A DNA stretch of 64,000 bases from Euphorbia lathyris (taxonomy: Eukaryota > Streptophyta > Magnoliopsida > Malpighiales > Euphorbiaceae): contig NC_088915.1 in assembly GCF_963576675.1 (NCBI RefSeq), forward strand, positions 90,033,501-90,097,500, given 5' to 3'. Shown piece after piece: positions 11,484 through 24,990 of the stretch; within the stretch, counting starts at the first letter, position 1; the number at the start of each line of letters is the position of its first letter. The notes beneath the pieces are model-generated. The model was not told where the DNA came from, did not search any database, and saw nothing but the letters and a program-made list of their open reading frames with translations. The translations under genes and the position numbers were made by a program.

Positions 11484-12290
11484 GGGGATGATGGCTCAAT
11501 AGCTACCCTAGTCTACGATCTTAGGTGAAATCGACTCAAAAGCTACCCTAGTCTGCGACCGCAAGGATGATGGCTCAATAGCTACCCTAGTCTATGATCT
11601 TAGGTAAAAACGGCTCAAAAGCTACCCTAGTCTGCGACTGCAGGGATGATGGCTCAATAGCTACCCTAGTCTACGATCTTAGGTAAAAACGGCTTAAAAG
11701 CTCCCTAGTCTGCGACTGCGAGGATGATGGCTCAATAGCTACCCTAGTCTACGATCTTAGGTAAAAACGGCTCAAAAGCTACCCTAGTCTGCGACTGCGA
11801 GGATGATGGCTCAACAGCTACCCTAGTCTACGATCTTAGGTAAATATGGCTCAAAAGCAACTCCGGTCTGCGACCATGAGTCAGATGGCTCAAAAGCAAC
11901 TCCGATCTACGACCGTGAGTCAAATGGCTCAAAAGCAACTCCGGTCTGCGACCGCGAGTCAGATGGCTCAAAAGCAACTCCGGTCTGCGACCGTGAGTCA
12001 GATGGCTCAAAAGCGACTCCGGTCTGCGACCGCGAGTCAGATGGCTCAAAAGCAACTCCGGTCTGCGACCGTGAGTCAGACGGCTCAAAAGCAACTCCGG
12101 TCTGCGACCGTGAGTCAGATGGCTCAAAAGCAACCCTGGTCCACCACCGCGGGTAAAATGGCTCAAAAGCAACCCTGGTCTCTAAATCGACCGCAGGCAA
12201 AATGGCTCAATAGCAACCCTGGTCTCTAAATCGACCGCAGGTAAAATAGCTCTTTCTAGCGACCCTAGTCTCTAAATCGACCGCAGGCGT
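11484..12290. repeat. 39/78-bp minisatellite, unit 2
   Basis: Copy of the array at 4680-5480 with the same repeat number and only scattered substitutions plus a 2-bp loss near 11702. The minisatellite had therefore already expanded before the segmental duplication. Confidence 0.85.
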
Positions 12291-14529
12291 GTAGTGATGC
12301 ATATAGATGGGTGAATGTAGCCTAGTCTATGGATGCATGTAAACACCTATGTGTGTGTGTGCAGGTGACCGTGCGTGTGTTTGAATGTGCATATGTGTGG
12401 CCTATGTGTTTTGCTTTATATGGATGTATGGACATGTGGGGTGCAAATTATGTACATGTGGATGAGATGCTCGGATGGATTCCCTTTTCATAGGCTTGGC
12501 GGATTTTTGTAGCTTTAGATCGAGAAATGATGTTTCGGGCCATCCCCAAGGAGTGCGAGGATGAGGGCGAGGTTAAGTTTGAAACCAAGGGTTGTAAGGA
12601 TGAGGATTTGGTCTTGATGAGCTCGTGTCAAAGGGGCTCTCGCTTTTAACCAGAGTTTGACGTATTCAGTTTTTCCCTAATTTTTGTCTGAGCTGTCCTT
12701 TTCGGGTTTTCAACTCAACGGGATCTCTCCGATATTCTCTATCTCTCCTTTTGCATGAACTGCCCCTAGGGGTTTTCAATTCATCTTTTCTATATCTCAC
12801 TGATTTTCTCTATCTCTCCTTTTGCTTGGATCGCCTCTTTTGAGGTTTTCAATCCAACCTTTTTGTTCAATTTTTTTTATTGTGAATGATACCGGATAGC
12901 ACAGGGAATTCATATCCACGGGCCACTTCTATGCTGAGCATTTGATGATGAGTTCATGCCTGATGCCTTCGTTAATGGAGAAGCTTCCGGAGCGAGATGG
13001 ATGGTGATCTGATTGTATGGTCGTGCCCGCGATTGGAGTTACCGTCTTGGTGTGAGTTAGAAGTTGATGCGAGCGCATGCCCCTGCCAACTCGAGGTGAA
13101 ATTTCACGTGCGCTCAAGCTAGGGATATTGCCGTTCGGGAGTAGTTGCTTCGGTCGAAGTTTGACTCTTGAGAGGACAACAGAGGAGCAAAGGAACAAAA
13201 CTTCATGGAGCATGAGAGAGAAGAATAGTCTTTTTTTGTTTTTTTTTATAGATTTTGGATCGGTTCATTGGTGTCGAGGCGACTTTAGTTGAGATGGGGT
13301 GTCTATTGATGCGGGTGTTTTTATGGCAAATGCAATCGTCTAGCTTAAATAAAGCACTTGGCAAACATACATTGAATTGTTTACTGCTCAATTTATTAAC
13401 CACTATCACCGAAGTATGCCCTTTCGGTTTTTCCCACTTCAATTATTTTAACTCTCTCCTTTTACCCCGGAATTTTCAAACAAGCGCCCCGTGGGGTTTT
13501 CAGTTATTGGGGTGTCCCTTATGTTGCATAGGCTGCCCTTTGCGGATTTTCAACCTATCGGGATTTTCTTTCTTTCTTTCTTTTTTTTTTAAATTTTCAT
13601 GAGAAGGATTCCTCGGTTCCCTTGAGATTGATTAAAGATCTGAACTTTGTCGCCGCCTTCGACTTCACTTGACTCCGTCTTTGATCTTCCTTCGTTACAG
13701 TGAGCTTCTGTTTGATTACACATTTGTTGGGCAATGTCAACCGCTCTTGTCACCTTGACGCCTCTTGGCTGATCGCGTCAGCTTTTGATTTATTTTCTTT
13801 TACTTCCGATTGACTTGACTTTGCCCCTGGGCCTTTTTAGCATCATTTTTTCTTTCCTTGTGGTACTTTGAGTCATCATAGGTCTAAACCCTTTCGTTGA
13901 TCCTGGAACAAAATATTTTATCGATGATAGGTTAGTTGCCCCTGCCTTGTTCTGAATGGCGCACTCCTGTACTTGTGTATTCCTTTGGGGGGAGAAATCT
14001 TTGTCGATGCCTCAGTGTAAGTATGGCTCTGAGGGCTTGTCGCTTGCTCCATATTTTCTTTTCTTTTTCTCTCTTTTGGACTTTGTTGATTGTCGCTCAA
14101 TCTTCTTCTTGGCAAAAGCCGGTGAGAACCCTTCGTTTGATGGGTCTACGCCCGACTTATCATCGTAGAGTCAGGGAATCGCTTCTCATGACTTATTTTG
14201 GTTTTTTTTTTACCCTCTTAATTTTCTCTCTTCAGCGGTTAAGTACTGAGCAATAAGTATATTCTAGATCTTACGTCCGTGCCATGATAGAAGCGGGAAT
14301 ATCTCAATTGAGTAGATATCAAATGTAAGTACGTATGTTTAGGATAAATTTGCGGAAACGAAATTTCATTGAATTCAAAAGGAGGTTAATAACATCTTGT
14401 GGAATAGAAGATAAAATAAAAGACAAGGATAAGGACTACAAGTGCAATCCTCTCTCTCATACTACTTCAGGAAGCTTCAAGTTCTCCTGCTTCATAAGTT
14501 TCCTCAATCTCGGGAACTTCTTCTTTAGA

Positions 14530-15300
14530 TTATCCTGATCCGTTGTAGACTTTGCCATTCAAGGAACAAGTCGAAGGCTTCATCTGTTGAGAAAGATCTG
14601 GATCACTTATCTTTCTAGCTTCGATGAGATCTTGGATTTCATGTTTCAACCTTATGCAAGTGCTTGTTTCGTGACCATATTTTTGGTGGAAGTGGCAGTA
14701 GCCCCCGCGTTTGACTAATTTAGTGGTTTGACCTCCCGTGGCTGGTAGAGGGTGAAGTATGTCACGCATTCGTAGACCCTCCAACACTTCAAACAAGGGT
14801 TGGGTGAAAGTGGAGAATTCCCTTCCCTCCCTTTTATACTGAGTGGGCGACGGAGGGCGAACAACCCTGGTAATCCCATGTCCCCAATGATGTGCATCTT
14901 GTTGCGTTCGTGAAATATGGTGTGAGACTACCCTTGGTGGAGTGAATATTTGTGGATTAACTTGTGACCCGAGCTGGAACATAGGTTTCTCCACAACGGC
15001 TTTCGGGATCTCCACAACCAGTGACTCGCTTAGGACCTCCCTGACCAACCTTTTCAGCTCTATCTTGAATTCATCTGAAGCAAGGATATCGGGAAGAACT
15101 CGCTCAATTTCTTCTCTGAGATTGAAATCTCCTATCATCTCTTAGGAATTTTCAACCCCCTCATGCTTAGTATTCTCCGGATCATTAAGAGCACGTTTGA
15201 ACTCATCCGAAAAGATGTATTTGGCTAAAGCCCCTTGCACACGGCTCTCAAGATTATGGTTTGAATTGCTGGACTGGGCCATGAGTTGGGTTTCTAACAA
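14530..15300 (-). pseudogene. Tat-type gag-like frame, unit 2 (stop codon inside)
   Basis: Counterpart of 7595-8365 with the same MLETQLMAQ start and the CHFHQKYGHETSTC zinc-knuckle end. Here the junction that carries a stop in unit 1 is open, but a G to A change (CTCTTAGGAA near 15143) makes a different stop in the N-terminal part, so the open stretch is 14530-15138 (202 residues). The two units are thus broken at different sites, each still readable where the other is not. Confidence 0.65.
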
Positions 15301-16342
15301 GGAAAGAGAAAGGATCGGTGAGTGGAGCTTTTTAGGCGTTATGAATTTTGATGATGCAATGCATGTGTGATGCGAATGCTAAAGCTATCTACTTGTGCCT
15401 CCTATGGATGTATGATTTATGCATGATTCGTGGTCTGCGCTTTATTTCTCACAACATAAACATGATTTGAATGGAGCTAAACCCCTTCTTTTTTTTTACC
15501 AGAATCGTCAGTAGCACTTCGATCGTCTGTGCTAACTTACCTGTTTGGAAGTGCGAATGCCTGAAACCATTTCAACTATTATACACACATTAGTACGAAC
15601 CCTACAAGTTTACCTTGCAATGATTTACAAGATGTACAATGTTGAATGACGCTTGACACGACTGACACTTGTGAGATTGAGACGACCCTCATGATAAGTA
15701 AAATTCCCTATGACGCTAGGTAAATGAGAGTGTGCCCCGATGATATCCGTGACGTGTAGATGCATTGGAGGGGTAGCGACATGAGTGGTGGGAATGACAT
15801 ACTTGGTACATCGATACGACTCACGATCTAAAAAGAACAACCTAAGCGATCATGCATGAGGTGTAGGTGAGGGATTGCCCTCCTTGGTAGTAATGACGTA
15901 CTTCGAAGATACGCGGTGTTACATGGACTGATGTGACGCTCATGGTATGTCCGAGACTCAAACAGACCGTGACGGAGACATGCGGGGCACTTGTCCATAG
16001 TTTACTTGGTATTGATACTGATAACAGGGAAACGTCTTTCTGGGAATCACAAGTTTCCTGAAACAGGCCGGCATAGAGGGTGTGTCCTAAACTAGAAGCA
16101 AGCGGGACGAGGCCACCGCATATGGGGTGTGGGTCGATGGTTAGTTTAAACCCAAGACACAAATGCGTAGACGTACCAACGGAACCTTGGCGGGCTATGC
16201 AGAAAGTGGTAACACACGGGGCGTGCCTCAAATAGGTTAAGGCATAAGGAAGACGCGAGTGACATACGTGATGTACGCCAATTAACAGCTTCTCTTGGGA
16301 AGCAACTATTACAATGATGAGTATTATCTGACGGGATAACGA

Positions 16343-19300
16343 GCACGGAATTCCCGACACTCGAGGTACGAATAGGATGCATACGTTAACGTACGAGGTA
16401 TGTGCCAATTATTAACTCCTACTCGACTCACTAGTGCTTGGGCAGAGTGGTTTGAAACCTGGTGCATTTAGGAAATACGGTGACGTACGTTGTATGCCTT
16501 AGAGGTAGCCAAACGGCAGGATGGGAGTCCCACTTAATGTGCCCCCACGATTGACTTATACGCAACTGACGAACGATGTGATGGCTTGATTTTGGGATTT
16601 CGACCATCGTGGGGGAAATCCAACACGCTAGGTACGAGACACGAATAGGGTACGCATACGACACACGTATTATCTGACCAACTCCAGGTATAGATGAAGC
16701 ACAGAGATGACTCAAGAGGTACCTTCTAACAACATTGGAAGTGTCAGTTAGACACGATACCGACACGTAGGGTACGGTTCAAGGATTAACCTAAGCTAGA
16801 GACCCCAAATACCTCGATGAATTTGCGGACATCGGTGCGTCTGGTAGAATGAGAGGTGTCCTAATCCGATCGAGGTATCAACGAGATGGAAACGATGACT
16901 TACCTGACACGTGTCGAAAGTCAATTTGTTTCATAGCGCAAACCCGACGACGATATGTTTTATGATAATCCCTAAAGATCTTATGTGGATATTTACAACG
17001 TATTGGGTCCATAACCGATATTTGAGATACCAACAATGACACACAAGGTGGACATCCATAGCTCGACTGGAACCTATCACTAATGAACAATTTGAGGAGC
17101 ACCGAAGGTGCAAACCAAGACCTTAGAGTTAAGTGCCAAACGTTGGATTTAGACGCGGTACGAACAACTCGATACTACTGATACGAGTGAGACCCAAATA
17201 GCGACACATAGGGCATATGTCTCAGACTCGTGGAGTTTGGAGGCACATAGACAACGACTTACAGGGCGTACGTCAAGAGTTTGATAGGAGCCTCACGACA
17301 TGAATGACTTAGTGTGTCAAGGTATGAGCGGGGTCCTCGAGACGGCCCATAGGGCACATGCCTAAGGGTATGAGTTGGACTTGACGACATGAATCACTCT
17401 ATACGACAGGTACGTGCCAAAAGTTCAACTCGGACTTGACGATACAAATGACTCGTCATTGGAGATGTAAGCAAGACGCACGTGATGACATATATGAGCT
17501 TGCCCCAGATTCGACTTAAACTCAATGACATGAATGACTCGACCTTTGACCCGCGAACAAGATGTACCAAACCGCGTATGGGGGTGTGTGCCACAAGCTT
17601 AACCCTGACTGGATGGTATAAACGACTCAGTCCTTGACATGTGAGTAAGGTGCAAGGGATGACATACGGAACGTGTGTCAAAGGTCGATCCAAAATTGGA
17701 TAGCCTAATGACATATTCGTGGGCTGCAAATATTTCCGATGACAAGGCGACATGTGGGGCACGTTTTGACAAGGCCCGTCGTGGGACCAAAGCGTAAGCG
17801 GTGACATACGGGATATGCACCGAAAGCTGATATGTGTTTGAAGCACTAGTGTCACATGTTTTGGAATACTGACGTGTTACGATATACGGTGACACACCTG
17901 GTACGTCTCATATCGATTTGGTTGTTTTGAAGATGCGACGGGGTGTCTCAAGAAGACCAAGGATGCGCGGGTTACCCTAGTACAATGACATGTCGACATA
18001 CAAGGTACAACCGAGGGTACCAATGGGGTGTGACGATGACCTACTAGCCAAGAGGTTAGTACAATGGCGCATAGATTCATTAGATGCGACGAGGCGACCT
18101 ATAAGGCGCCAGTTAAAGAGCAGTTGTGACGCCATGACTTCTTGTGAAGCGTGCGTCAGAGGGTCAATGTGAATCTGGGGTCCGGACAGTGGGATGACGT
18201 AAATACGAGGGGACGCTATGACGACCCACATAGCGCACCTAATGGTACAAATGGGAAGCGTGGACAACACGCCAGTCAAGGGTTCATTTCGAAGTTCAGG
18301 GTATTGCCCACAACTCTGAAATGCGGAGGTGCTACGTATGGACTACATCCCCAGATGTGAATGATGACAGGCAAATGAGATTCGTGTGAAACAGTTCACT
18401 CGACCCTAAGGTTTCGATCTTACAACCACGTAACTTTGGAGTATAGGTGCCCGGCGCACCGACACACGTGGCATGTCTTAGCGTGCGAAGGTCATGATGG
18501 CAACCTACGAGGTGAGGGGCATGGATAATACAACAACATAATTTGGAATCACTTAGGCATTGTGTATAGCGTGGCGACATCCGTGGGAATGTCTTGAGAT
18601 ACGAAAGGGAGGTGACGATGACCCGTGAGATTATGGTTCTATTTGAGATCAAGGTACCAGTCATAATCTTGAGATGTGTTGGCTAAGGCGTAGCGACATA
18701 CCTGGTATGTCTTGAGACATAAGTAGGACGTGTATGAGACATGTGACGAATGGTTAATTCGAGTCTCGGGGGGGACCGATGCCATGATAATGTTTCTTTT
18801 TTTTTTGAACTATCGATAAGTTACCGGCGATGTGGCGACACACATAGTACATCTCAAGTCGACCATGCGAAAAGTGAACGGAATTTGCCCCACGATGCGA
18901 ATGTTATGACAAACGAGGTACGACCACCAAGCAGTTTGGATCTGGCAAGGATGCATATCTAACGAACAGTATTCCTAACCATGATAGAGGGAGGCGGAGT
19001 ACGTCGTGACACATGGGACATGTCTCTGGATAACTTTAAACACGGTGGGAAAGACGCATGTGATATGTCTCGATGCACAGGGCATACCCCTTAATGGTAT
19101 AAAGAGGACGACAAAGATGTGCGCGACATATCCCACACAAAGTATAACATGACGAAGACGTAGGGAATACCTCAAGGTCTAAAGGTGCTCCTCCGGACTA
19201 ATATATGAGACACGTCACAACATGCGGGGTAGACCTTTTGACGGGCATGCGAGACATGGTAAAGACGCGAGATACATTGTGATGTATGGGGTACGTCTCT

Positions 19301-20350
19301 TGTCAGGCACCTCGCAAGGTGAGAACTCAAATCATGATATAGGGGTATGGCTCTAGACTAGCGTATCTGATATGGAAGACGCATGTGCAACCTATCGCGA
19401 TGTACGATCCTGACAATACCCGGACGTACGCGATGCACGGCGGTGCATCGAGTACATATCTTGACTGGTCTATAGCTGACGTGATGGAGACGCCCGGGAC
19501 ACTTCCCGATATGGAAGATGGGACGAAGTATGGACGTATGGGATACGTCACGGCCCAAAAGGTATGCCTTTTATCTAACGTACCTAGCATGGTGAACAAG
19601 CACCTGATATGCCCTGACATATGGGGCATGCAACTCATGCCCCTCGCTTGGCGCAAGGAATGAGGCGAAGATGTACGGGATGTGTTATGACACACACAGT
19701 ACGCCTTCTGATCGGTGTGTAATGACATGGTAGAGACGCAAGGAATGGGTCATAATATACGAGGCACAACAGGGAAAAGACTTATGGGATATGTCACGAC
19801 ATAACAGGTACGCCTCTTGATCGGTGTCTGAATGATTAATGGAAGATGCATGGGGTGCGTTACGTCTCATGGAGTATGACAAAGTAAAGATGCCAGGAAT
19901 ACATCACCACATGACAGGTGGGACTCATGACGGGTGGACACGTGATGACACGACGCAGCAAGGATATAGCGGCCACGCCACCAGAGAATGGTACGCCTCT
20001 TGACAGGGTAAGGACATATTGGAGGTGTCGTGACGTACGGGGTATGCCAAAACAAAGGCGTATGGGATACGCCATGACATAAGGGTTGTACCTTCTGACT
20101 AGTGCCTGGGATACGAGAGAAATGTACGAGGTAAGCTACCATACATACAGTATGCTAAGGCGAAGACGGATAGGATACGTCACAACATAATGGACATGCC
20201 TCCTAGCTAACATACAAGCGACACGGTGAAGATGCACGAGACGTGCCAAGGACGCATAGGATGCATCCCAACACCTAGGTATGATAAGGCAAAGACGTAT
20301 AGGATACGTCACGACATAACTAGTATGCCTCCAGAATGACACGCGACGTT
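16343..20350. repeat. Degenerate tandem-repeat field, no gene seen
   Basis: About 4 kb of CpG-rich sequence in which variants of GACATANGGGGTACG and GGATACGTCACGACATAA recur every several tens of bases without clean periodicity, for example near 19560, 19790, 20040 and 20300. Similar text occurs in both units at about 10690-11421 and 15611-16342. It looks like an old satellite-like array that has diverged. Open frames on both strands encode no recognisable protein. The edges are approximate. Confidence 0.5.
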
Positions 20351-22454
20351 GGGGTCGACTCTTTCTCACATTCCTAATAAATACGTCCTAAGTCTACGAA
20401 ACCTAGAATGGCTGCACGCAATGCGGTTAGCATGCAACGCTCTATATGGTATGATCGCAATGATTCGTTAAGCATAGAACGCATTATAACTTAAATCTGA
20501 CTCGACTGATGTACAACAAGATATAAATCCATACGAACAAACTGGTTAACGAAACAATCGTACATAACGCGTAATTAGATCGCAATAAGAGAAAGAAAAT
20601 GTTAAATAACAATCCCAATTATCACATCATCTCTCTTCCATCCTTATTCCTCCACACACTCGTCGGTCCAAGTCTCTTTCCTAGGATTTTGGTATGGGCT
20701 CACATCGTGGTCCAGAGGATGCGTGATGTCGTCGATTATTGAGGAAAAAGTAAATCATCCATCAGACAATACAGTTCGTTTTGACGTATCCACGTTTAAT
20801 GACTAAGAAATCGACCAAGTTGGATTGTCCTTTTAGAATAACTCGTCTTTCGTCCTTTTGCGAGACGCATTAATTCGGATTTTGACTCCCTTTGAGCGCA
20901 TCTCGGTTTTTAGACATGGTTCGAGTTATTCTTCTAGTCCAATCGTTCATTATTGACAACGACTCGTTCCCTTTTTATCCACGTGGATTCGTGTCTCGAT
21001 TTTTGGATTACAACGCGATCTTTTGGATCTATCGAGAGACGTAACCATGCGTTTATTTTAGTGATGGAATCACTTTTGAATTTAGGGAACAGACTCATCG
21101 CGTAACGTGTTTGTTTTTAGCGTTGAGATTCCGTTTGCTCATTTTAGCTACGTGAAAAGACGGCGAGTCTTATTTTGAGCGTACGGTAATCTTTCGGCTA
21201 GCAACAAATCTTTATTCTTTCCCAATCTACGGGATATATCACCTTAACGTGGTTATAAAAAATCAACGTTTCGTTGAATCGCATGTTTATTCGAGGCGAG
21301 GATATTACCGTTCTCTTTCCTTTAGGCACGAACTAAGCAAACACGTACATTGGGCCATATTTCTTGCAGTTTTGGTAACGGTCGAAATGATCGAGTCGTT
21401 AGTCAAAACCCGCAGTCTTGTCCATATGGCGCAATTATATAGTTTGGCTTAATTCGGCTTCGAGATTTTAAACGGGGTATATATTCGTTCGAGACACGTA
21501 TTCAACGGTATTGGTTTTCTTTAACTACCCTCGGGATTGATATATATCGTAGACTCGGAATGATTTTTGGTCGTTTAGTTCATTTTTCTTTTCTTTTGTT
21601 TTCTTAGTCACCTTTACGGACACATCCATTTCTCTTAAGAACAACTCGAGGCATAACGTAAAAGCTCGTCTTTTATTCGGAAGGGACAGGCTACGTGTGC
21701 GAAGCTTTTTACGTTACAACCGGGTTGTTCGAAACAGAAATGTTCTTCGTTTTCGTTTCGTCATGATCTCGTTTTATCTCAATTTATTTAAAGAATGTGA
21801 ATAACGGCTACTATTAATATAGTCTTTTGTATCGAAATGTAATTATCCTTAACACCGAACCGATTCATACTAATACGTGCTTACGTCATAACGTACTTCC
21901 TGAACACGTGCCTTCGTCGGGACACCGAAAGGGACAAGGCGGGTCGCACATGTTCATTCATATGAGATGACTAAGTCGTCTTTAGTTCAAATTGTTTCGA
22001 TGTTTTAGGGTAATTAGTATGTCGATTCATGAGTATATATTAACGCATCATCTCATTTTCTTTACATAATTTAGGATTAGACACGTATCATGGCGGTTTG
22101 AAAACACGAACTGATTCATTTATCACATCAAAAATAGTAACGGGTAATCCTATGGAAACTTCTAAGGCTACTATATGCTGACACGGCTGACCGCGGGACC
22201 TCACAGGACCGCACAGATTTGCCCCTAACGAATGGATGGGGACCCTCTGGCGCCTTACTGTAAGGGGGAACTTACGCTAGCCTCTTTCGAGCGACGAATG
22301 GACTCTCGCTAGAGGTTTCGCGGAAATTACCCAAAGGGTTTGCAATAATGCACATGAATGCATACGAAAAGAAGTAAAACGATCCGTCCCCGTTAAGGGC
22401 TTAATACACGCCTTCCGGAATCAAATTTCTCGCTTCCCCAGCAGAGTCGCCACT
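20351..22454 (-). other. 5' leader of the Tat/Ogre element
   Basis: Between the primer site and the degenerate repeats. The part from 21104 is duplicated at 1-1351. No coding signature was seen. Ogre elements are known for long leaders, and some carry an extra ORF before gag, but I cannot support one here. Confidence 0.55.
22435..22452 (-). other. tRNA primer binding site of the Tat/Ogre element
   Basis: The minus strand reads TGGCGACTCTGCTGGGGA two bases after the 5' LTR end CTAACA. This is the PBS type I associate with Ogre/Tat elements (reported as tRNA-Arg). It confirms minus-strand orientation. Confidence 0.75.
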
Positions 22455-24990
22455 TGTTAGACGAGGTGCCGCGGCCTAATCTCCCGGGCGGACCGGGGGG
22501 TGGACAACCTCATGGCGACGTAAGCGGTGATTGGCGCCGAAAGCAACCAATCGTGGAATCAAGCTGCTCGGTAGGACCGGAGCTCGGAGATATGGAAGAG
22601 TCGCCACCCACGAATGGGAAAATGAACACCGATCCCTTGCGGGAGACCGGTGTGGGTTCGGGAAACTTAGGTACGAGCCGAGAAGGCTAGCTCCTTTCCG
22701 GAGAAAGGCTACTAGGCACCCCGACATCGCCCGGTTATGAACCACCGCCCTCCTACTCAGCATGTTAGGCGATAACGGACTAATCGTATACTTCTTTAAG
22801 TTTAAAATTCATTTGAAACCCTTTTCTTTCTCTTTTTAGAAACCGTTTTGAGCATATATTATTGAAAAGCCACATTAGTAAAGAATCACCCATTTATGTT
22901 ATACATACACAGAGAGGGGGAGAAAGAAGTGATTTATTTACAACTGTATTTAAATGTTCACACTCAAATATACCCATTTAAACTAATATTCACACTCAAA
23001 TATACTCCTTTGGAACATGGACCCATGAATGGGCCAAAAGAATAAAGAAAATAATTTAGACATATATATATATACATTTAAATCAAAAAAGAAGATATGA
23101 AAATAAGAGTTAATACAAAAGAAACTATATGTATGTGAAAATAATAGGTACAATACATTTATACTAAAAAATGTGAAAATAAATCTTATGAATAAGAAAA
23201 TAACATTTACCCAAAAATAATTCATTCAATAATCAACAAAATAACCCAAATATCCCAAAACCATATATATATATACATAACTAATATAGTTTTAAATACC
23301 AAAAATAACATATACTAATATCTATCAATTATTTCTCAAAATACCAAATAACTAACATTTAAAACATAGCCTAAATTAATAACAAGGAAATACATATACA
23401 TAATTATACTTATGTTGTAAAATAGCATAAAAAATGGTATACAAATATTCTTAAATAATTATATATGCTAAAGGTCCAAAATAATTTGAAAAACATATAT
23501 TACATAATTATACATATATATATATTAAGGGTTAAAAGCTTAAAAGTTAAGAAAAAGGGACTGAAATGGCATTTTTTACGTTTTGGCAGATTTACCGACG
23601 GAAAATCCGTCGGTAAACAGCATTTAGTGACAGAATTGGTAAATTACAGCAGCACTCCTAAATGTTTCCAGATTTATTCAAAAGCTTTAAATTAAATCTA
23701 ATTCAATCGTTTTGGATTTCCGAACTACCAAAGATGGATCATAGTCGAAAACGGAAGTTCCTAAACGACGTTTTTTATTTCAAAACATTATTTGGAAATT
23801 TCTTTTAAATTAAAAACTTGTAATTACAACATTTTCGATACCCGAACTACCTTTTTATCGGATCACGGTTCGTACTGGGATATCAAAAACGAGGTTTTTT
23901 TATTTTAAAACAAAACCAAATTTTATTCAACACGAAATAAAAATTTAATAAATATGCTAATTAAATAAAAAGTGACAAAATAAATAACTAACCAAATGAA
24001 TAAAAACTATAGCCTAAAAAAGATAAATAGAAGAAGAGAATAAATAAAATAAAATAAAGAGTCTAGTCCTCGGATAATACCTTAAATTCGGTATCTGACA
24101 GTCGAAGCTGATTGATTCCACGAACCGCGATCTTCCGTTTTTTTATGAAAATTTAGTAAAAATTTAACTTTGAGAAATTTGGAATTTTTGAGAAAAAAAA
24201 ATATTTTTCTCAAAAAAATTCACACACTCTCTCTAAAAATGTTTAGAGTGAGAAAGCTATCCAAAATCCTCCCTCTCCCCCTTTTCTTTTTTTCAAATGC
24301 ATGGGGATCCGTGCCTTTTATAGGCAAACGGGTCCCCGGACCAATGGGCGACGCCCAAAGGAAATTGGGCGTCGCCCATTGGGGTTGGGCGGCCGCCCAA
24401 CCTTGTGTTGGGCTACCGCCCAACATCGTTGGGCGGCTGCCCAACAGCGTTGGGCGAGCGCCCAACGCGGGGTTGGGCGCGCGCGCTCGACCGCCGTTGG
24501 GCGTCCGCCCGACGCGATTGGGCGTTGGCCCAACGTCCACCGGGGCGCGACTCGCGCCGTCAGACGCGCACGCCCCGCGGCCATCGAGCTCGCGTCCCGC
24601 ACCGTCGAGTGTTTATGCATCACGACCGCCGAACGCGTGTTCTGTGTCGCTGGACGCGCTTGTCCCGTGACCAACGAGCGCGCGCCCCGTGCCGCCAAGC
24701 TCGTGCATTGCTCGGACGTTGAGCGCGCGCTATTCGTGGTGGGATACGTGCGTCCGACGGGCGTCGAGCGCACGCTTTGCGTCGTCGGGCGGGCGTCCGA
24801 CTGCCATCGAACGCGCGTCGGTTGCCGCTAAGCACTCGTACCATGCCGTTAGGCATTCGCGAGCCATCCGATCGACGACAGCGACCCATCGTAGCTTATT
24901 TATTTTATTTTTCGAAACTTTTCGGAATCAATCGCTTCAACTGTCTTGTTTTCAGTTTTTCGTCACAGGTCCTCCGACTCGGTGTCTACA
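22455..24990 (-). repeat. 5' LTR of the Tat/Ogre element
   Basis: 2536 bp, same ends as 1352-4393. It has a TATA box at 24314-24323, a palindrome array at about 24340-24545 with eight units, and an AT-rich R-U5. It lacks about 500 bp present in the other LTR, with a short copied filler at the break (near 22955-22975). Its outer end at 24990 meets Athila DNA with no intervening bases. Confidence 0.85.

Larger units (their letters stand above)
11450..16342. repeat. Internal segmental duplication, unit 2
   Basis: 4893-bp partner of 4646-11421. It begins at GGAACGGCTC and ends at GGGATAACGA, exactly where the two sequences diverge. A 28-bp filler (11422-11449) separates the units. Unit 2 keeps the simpler state (one 671-bp repeat) and an extra 131 bp of T-rich repeat. 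Confidence 0.85.
1352..24990 (-). mobile_element. Giant non-autonomous Tat/Ogre-type LTR retrotransposon
   Basis: Read on the minus strand this is a complete LTR unit of about 23.6 kb: 5' LTR 22455-24990, primer site, about 18 kb internal region, polypurine tract and 3' LTR 1352-4393. The LTRs start TGTAGACACC and end CTAACA. The primer site TGGCGACTCTGCTGGGGA and the polypurine tract abutting TGTAGACA are the hallmarks I know from plant Tat/Ogre elements. The only protein signature inside is a gag-like zinc knuckle; no protease, RT, RNase H or integrase motif was found, so it must depend on enzymes made elsewhere (a LARD-like derivative). The class is secure; the exact family name is not. 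Confidence 0.85.

Noticed and set aside
15842..20369. Many open frames of 60-190 codons in the degenerate repeat field
   Set aside because: Codon content follows the repeat words, frames occur on both strands and no protein motif was recognised.
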